The translations under genes and the position numbers were made by a program. Of a DNA stretch of 16,364 bases, positions 13,144-16,364 are shown piece after piece. The stretch covers positions 1 through 16,364 of the forward strand of contig CAJUMH010000001.1 in the NCBI GenBank assembly GCA_910587145.1. The letters run 5' to 3'. How positions within the stretch are numbered: position 1 is the stretch's first letter; every line of letters starts with the position of its first letter. Source of the stretch: an uncultured Ruthenibacterium sp. GTDB taxonomy: Bacteria > Bacillota > Clostridia > Oscillospirales > Ruminococcaceae. The notes beneath the pieces were generated by a model that saw nothing but the letters and a program-made list of their open reading frames with translations, was not told the origin of the DNA and made no database searches.

Positions 13144-13189
13144 ACAGGTTCCTTTCCGGGCGCAGAGCGCCCGCGTACATTCTCTTTTC

Positions 13190-13218
13190 AGTATATACCA
13201 TTTTTGCAAAAGATACAA
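13190..13218 (-). promoter_or_regulatory. Promoter of the NYN gene
   Basis: On the minus strand TTGTAT (13218-13213) and TATACT (13195-13190) are spaced by 17 bp. The short leader holds a perfect 6-bp hairpin GGGCGC/GCGCCC (13158-13172) next to the ribosome binding site. Confidence 0.65.
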
Positions 13219-13319
13219 TCCATTTGCCGCGCGCGGCATCCTGCCTTTTTTTTGCGCATATCCTTGCGGTAGGGGGCTGCCGAGCCTGCCGTTCCCCGTT
13301 TGCGAAAGAGAGGTGCGCA

Positions 13320-14018
13320 ATGGAAGATCTGATGGTGCAGCTGATCGACCGATTCGGTTATTGGGGTGTTCTGCTGCTGATCGCGGTAGAAAACCTGTTT
13401 CCGCCGATCCCCAGCGAGGTGATCCTCACATTCGGGGGCTTTCTCACCACCTGTACGGCCATGCGCCCGGAAGGTGTGGTGCTTGCCTCCACCGGCGGCA
13501 GCGTGGCCGGCGCCGTACTTCTGTACGGGGTGGGCCGCCTGCTCGCACCCGAACGGCTGGAAGCGCTTTTGCGCGGGCGCGTGGGGCGTTTTTTAAAGTT
13601 AGAGGCAGACGACGTGCATAAAGCGTCCGAATGGTTTGCCGTGCGCGGCGCGCCGAGCGTATTTTACTGCCGGTGCATTCCCATCCTGCGCAGCCTGATC
13701 TCGATCCCCGCCGGCATGGCGGGAATGCGCTTTGTGCCGTTTTTGCTGCTCACCACCGGGGGCAGCACGCTGTGGAACATTCTTCTGGTGGGCGCGGGCG
13801 CGCTGGCCGGGCACAGCTGGCCCCGCATTTCGGCCGTGCTGGCGCAGGCCTCTGTGGGCGTAAAATTCGGCCTGTACGCCGCATGCCTCGGCGGTCTCGC
13901 ATTTCTGTTCGTTCGCCCCATGCAAAAAGCGCGGAAAAACAAGGCTGCGGCAAACGCCGCCTCGGCGGGTGCATCGCCTGCCGGCGCCCCGCCGGCCGCG
14001 GCAGACAAGCGCCCGTAA
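13320..14018 (+). CDS. DedA-family membrane protein (SNARE-associated/VTT domain)
   Basis: A 232-aa inner-membrane protein of the DedA family, several members of which are lipid carriers recycling undecaprenyl phosphate or phosphatidylethanolamine. The re-entrant-loop signature ENLFPPIPSEVILTFGGFL (24-42) and the second signature RCIPILRSLISIPAG (118-132) with the key arginines are both intact. Hydrophobic segments lie at about 14-45, 52-72, 138-165 and 180-198. The last 30 residues are an Ala/Pro/Lys-rich tail, probably disordered. ATG at 13320 follows AGAGAGGTG. It is divergent from the NYN gene and 60 bp upstream of tcdA, likely co-transcribed with it. The exact lipid substrate is not evident. 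Confidence 0.92.
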   Translation: MEDLMVQLIDRFGYWGVLLLIAVENLFPPIPSEVILTFGGFLTTCTAMRPEGVVLASTGGSVAGAVLLYGVGRLLAPERLEALLRGRVGRFLKLEADDVHKASEWFAVRGAPSVFYCRCIPILRSLISIPAGMAGMRFVPFLLLTTGGSTLWNILLVGAGALAGHSWPRISAVLAQASVGVKFGLYAACLGGLAFLFVRPMQKARKNKAAANAASAGASPAGAPPAAADKRP

Positions 14019-14078
14019 CGCCGCGCGCCCGAGGGCGAAATGCCCCGTATTCAAAACCGATCGGAGGAAGCAAACACG

Positions 14079-14795
14079 ATGGAGGCATTCCAGCGCAGCG
14101 CGCTTTTACTGGGAGACGAAGCACTCGGGCGCCTTGCCGGCGCGCACGCAGCCGTATTCGGGCTCGGCGGCGTCGGCGGCCACGCGGCCGAGACGCTCGC
14201 GCGCGCCGGGGTGGGCAGGCTGACGCTGTTCGACAGCGACACCGTGGCGCTGTCGAACATCAACCGCCAGCTGGTTGCCACGCGCGCAACGGTGGGGCAG
14301 TACAAGGCCGATGTCATGGCGGCGCGCATTCGCGAGATCAATCCCGCGGCCGAGGTGACGAGCCTGCGCGTATTTTATCTGCCCGAAAACGCGGACAAAT
14401 ACCCGCTCTCCGGCTACGACTGCATCCTCGACGCCATCGATACCGTCAGCGCGAAGATTGAGCTGATCGTGCGGGCCACCCGGCTCGGCGTGCCGATCGT
14501 CAGCGCAATGGGCTGCGGCAACCGTCTGGATGCGACAAAATTTATTGTCACGGATCTTTACAAAACGCAGAATGATCCGCTTGCCCGCGTACTGCGGCGA
14601 GAGCTGCGGCGGCGCGGCGTAGAGCGCCTGCAGGTGGTGTGCAGCACCGCGCCCGCACTTGCACCCCGCGCAAACGGTACGCGCAGAGGTACGGCGGACA
14701 GGCCTGTTCCGGGCAGCGTCAGCTGGGTGCCGGGCGTTGCCGGAATGCTGCTTGCGGGCGAGGCCATACGCCTTCTTGCGCAGGAAAGGGCATAG
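14079..14795 (+). CDS. tcdA: tRNA threonylcarbamoyladenosine dehydratase (ThiF/E1-like)
   Basis: A 238-aa E1-like enzyme that uses ATP to cyclise the t6A base of ANN-decoding tRNAs to ct6A. Seen are the nucleotide-binding GLGGVGGHA (28-36), DSDTVALSNINRQ (52-64) with the conserved Asp and Arg, the adenylation lysine in GQYKADV (Lys76), DAIDTV (118-123), and the TcdA-type MGCGNRLDATKF (144-155). The C-terminal SWVPGVAGMLLAGEAIR region closes the domain. The usual length is about 250 aa, so it is complete. ATG at 14079 has GGAGGA upstream. It is probably the second gene of a dedA-tcdA unit. Confidence 0.93.
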   Translation: MEAFQRSALLLGDEALGRLAGAHAAVFGLGGVGGHAAETLARAGVGRLTLFDSDTVALSNINRQLVATRATVGQYKADVMAARIREINPAAEVTSLRVFYLPENADKYPLSGYDCILDAIDTVSAKIELIVRATRLGVPIVSAMGCGNRLDATKFIVTDLYKTQNDPLARVLRRELRRRGVERLQVVCSTAPALAPRANGTRRGTADRPVPGSVSWVPGVAGMLLAGEAIRLLAQERA

Positions 14796-14817
14796 GCAGC
14801 CATCGGCGCGCAGCCGC

Positions 14818-14846
14818 AAAAAAGCGCCTGCCGCGGCGGGGCAGGC
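14818..14846 (-). terminator. Orphan minus-strand terminator-like hairpin
   Basis: On the minus strand GCCTGCC/GGCAGGC (7 bp, 7-nt loop) is followed by GCTTTTTT. No minus-strand gene ends here, so either it stops antisense transcription or it is a fold of the tcdA 3' UTR. The remaining gap to 14989 shows no gene and no clear promoter. Confidence 0.45.
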
Positions 14847-14989
14847 CCTCGCACGCTGCCGGCGCGCGGGCGCATTGCCGCGATCGTGCCGCGAGAGAAA
14901 AGGCCGGTCGGACGCTTTTGGCCGCAGAGGCCGAACCAGCGCAAAACAGAATGTACAGATCATATTGAAAGCCAAAGGGGCGAGGAACA

Positions 14990-16234
14990 GTGAAAAAGCG
15001 GATCTTTCGGAGCATGCTGCCTGCGATGGGCGCGGCGGTGGCCGTGTGCGCCGCGGCAGCGGCGCTGCTGACGGCCTTGCACGTCAGTTTCTGGATCGCT
15101 TTTCCGGCTGCGGCCCTTTTCGGCTTTGCCGCGGCGGCAGCCCTTGCCCTGCGCGCCGCAGAGCAGAGCGCGCAGGAGATCGCGCGCGAGCGCGAACATC
15201 TGACGCGGGAACGCGACCGCCTTGCCAATACGCTCGATTGCCTTGCCGAGGGCATTCTGATGCTGGACGCCGCCGCGCAGGTACGGTATACCAACACCGC
15301 CGCCTGCACGGCCCTGTATTCCGACCGTCAGGCCCTGCTTGGCAAAACCCTTTCCCATGCGCCGTCTGCGGCTGTGCTGCGTGCAAATGTTGCCGCGGCG
15401 CTGGAGCGCGGCGAGCCCAGCTCGCTCGATCTGCCTCTGCCGGACGGACGCACGGCGCGTGCCAGCGTATTCCCGCTTGCCGTCGGCGATGCGGCGCGCG
15501 GCGCGCTGATTGTGATTTTGGATGTGACTGCCGAGCGCGAATCCGCCGAAGTGCGGCGGCAGTTCTTTGCCAGCGCCGAAGAGATCCTGCGCACCCCGGC
15601 CCAAAACATCAAGGGCTTTGCCGAGCTGTTGGCCAGCGATATGCCGCTGGGCGGCAACAAGCAGCAGGAGATCTCCAAGCGCATGCTGCGCGAGGCCGCG
15701 AACCTGAACCAGCTGATCGGCAAGCTGATCGTTTTGAGCCGTATGGAAAACGGTGATCTTTCCTTCTCGCGCGTACCGCTCGATCTCGCCGATGTGGTAG
15801 GCTCCTGCTGCGACAATGCGGCAAACCGCGCGCAGCAGCTGGGCATCTCTCTTCACCGCGCGCTTGTATCCTGCCCGCTCTTTGCCTCGCTTTGGGAGAT
15901 GAGCGAGCTTGCCTCCAGCCTGCTGGACAATGCCCTGCGCTACAACCGCGCAGGCGGCAGCGTGGCCGTGAGCCTTGCCATGGAAAGCGGCGCGCCCTGC
16001 CTGCGCATCACAAATACCGGCGAGCCCATCCCGCCGGAACAGGCGCGCCGCATTTTCGAGCGCTTCTACCGCCTTGGGCGCGGCAAATCGCCGGGCAGCG
16101 CAGGGCTGGGCCTTGCCATTGTAAAGCACATTGCGGGTAATTACGGTGCGCTTGTTACCGTAACGCCCCAGCCGGACGGAAATACCTTTACGGTACGCTT
16201 CCCCCGCCCGGGCGCCGAGGCGGCAGAGCGCTGA
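14990..16234 (+). CDS. PhoR-like sensor kinase lacking the phosphoacceptor histidine
   Basis: A 414-aa membrane sensor. Two hydrophobic segments (about 11-30 and 33-54) with almost no external loop are followed by a coiled linker (57-80), a PAS-type domain (81-180), a DHp dimerization domain (about 184-255) and a HATPase domain (about 300-405). The N box (LLDNALRYN, 311-319) and G2 box (AGLGLAIVKHI, 371-381) are intact, and the F box (IFERFYR, 355-361) is clear. The H box reads FFASAEEILRTP (192-203): aligned with the usual FVANVSHELRTP, the histidine is Glu198 (codon GAG at 15581-15583). The G1 box is NTGEPIP rather than DTGxGIP. No response regulator gene is adjacent in the window. GTG at 14990 follows AAAGGGGCGAGG. 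It may be a pseudokinase or regulator of another kinase. Confidence 0.85.
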   Translation: MKKRIFRSMLPAMGAAVAVCAAAAALLTALHVSFWIAFPAAALFGFAAAAALALRAAEQSAQEIAREREHLTRERDRLANTLDCLAEGILMLDAAAQVRYTNTAACTALYSDRQALLGKTLSHAPSAAVLRANVAAALERGEPSSLDLPLPDGRTARASVFPLAVGDAARGALIVILDVTAERESAEVRRQFFASAEEILRTPAQNIKGFAELLASDMPLGGNKQQEISKRMLREAANLNQLIGKLIVLSRMENGDLSFSRVPLDLADVVGSCCDNAANRAQQLGISLHRALVSCPLFASLWEMSELASSLLDNALRYNRAGGSVAVSLAMESGAPCLRITNTGEPIPPEQARRIFERFYRLGRGKSPGSAGLGLAIVKHIAGNYGALVTVTPQPDGNTFTVRFPRPGAEAAER

Positions 16235-16290
16235 GCATCCCTTTCCTGCGCCGCGCAGCTGTAAAAGGGCTTTTTATTCCTGCCTTTCTT

Positions 16291-16364
16291 TTGCTTCCTT
16301 TTGCTTCCCTTTGCTTCCCTTTGCTTCCCTTTGCTTCCCTTTGCTTCCCTTTGCTTCCCTTTGC
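16291..16364. repeat. 10-bp tandem repeat running off the window edge
   Basis: TTGCTTCCCT is repeated head to tail from 16291 (first copy TTGCTTCCTT) to the last base, giving at least 7.4 copies, almost without change. It begins about 55 bases after the sensor kinase stop. One strand is almost all pyrimidine. All frames are open on both strands because the unit has no stop triplet. Confidence 0.9.

Noticed and set aside
14960..16129. 389-aa minus-strand open frame across the sensor kinase
   Set aside because: Antisense shadow of a GC-rich gene with clear PAS/HATPase motifs on the plus strand; no ribosome binding site.
16291..16364. Repeat-containing protein domain
   Set aside because: The array is open in all frames simply because the decamer has no stop triplet; no start or ribosome binding site is seen in the window.

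Overview
The window looks like a stretch of a fairly GC-rich Clostridia chromosome, most likely an Oscillospiraceae/Ruminococcaceae-type gut Firmicute. This is inferred from AGGAGG-type ribosome binding sites, sigma-A-like promoters with 17-bp spacing, intrinsic terminators, tRNA genes with encoded CCA, and a gut-Firmicute mobile module. No species can be named from sequence alone. 

Region 1 (1 to about 4500) is part of a mobilizable element. It holds a MobV-type oriT candidate (48-95), strong inverted repeats, an AT-rich alpha/beta hydrolase cargo gene on the minus strand (470-1417), and then a plus-strand transfer module: a sigma-70 region-4-like protein (1616-2464), a MobV (Mob/Pre) relaxase (2532-3482) and a 59-aa TTG-start protein (3532-3711) closed by a terminator. 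A second AT-rich cargo gene of unknown function (3827-4318) has its own promoter and terminator. No integrase, transposase or replication gene is visible, so the element is either a fragment or continues to the left.

Region 2 (4470-5640) is a tRNA island. It contains an intact tRNA-Leu(CAA) whose 3' end faces the mobile element, a 5'-half remnant of a second tRNA-Leu just upstream behind a good promoter, a chimeric small gene joining an Arc-type ribbon-helix-helix antitoxin to what looks like a zeta-toxin C-terminal tail, and a tRNA-Arg(ACG) with its own promoter and terminator.

Region 3 (5843-16234) is ordinary chromosome. It encodes a Bax-inhibitor-1/YccA membrane protein, ADP-dependent NAD(P)H-hydrate dehydratase (nnrD), a membrane-anchored XRE regulator, a HemW-like radical SAM protein, a histidine phosphatase, a second XRE regulator, a NYN-domain nuclease with a C-terminal OST-HTH/LOTUS-like domain, a DedA-family membrane protein, tRNA t6A dehydratase (tcdA), and a PhoR-like sensor kinase in which the phosphoacceptor histidine is replaced by glutamate. 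A 10-bp tandem repeat runs off the right edge.

The most notable points are the TAGTGTG/TTA nic-like site matching the resident MobV relaxase, the sensor kinase without its H-box histidine, the antitoxin-toxin chimera, the decayed tRNA-Leu, and a leader upstream of the histidine phosphatase gene that can fold over its own ribosome binding site.
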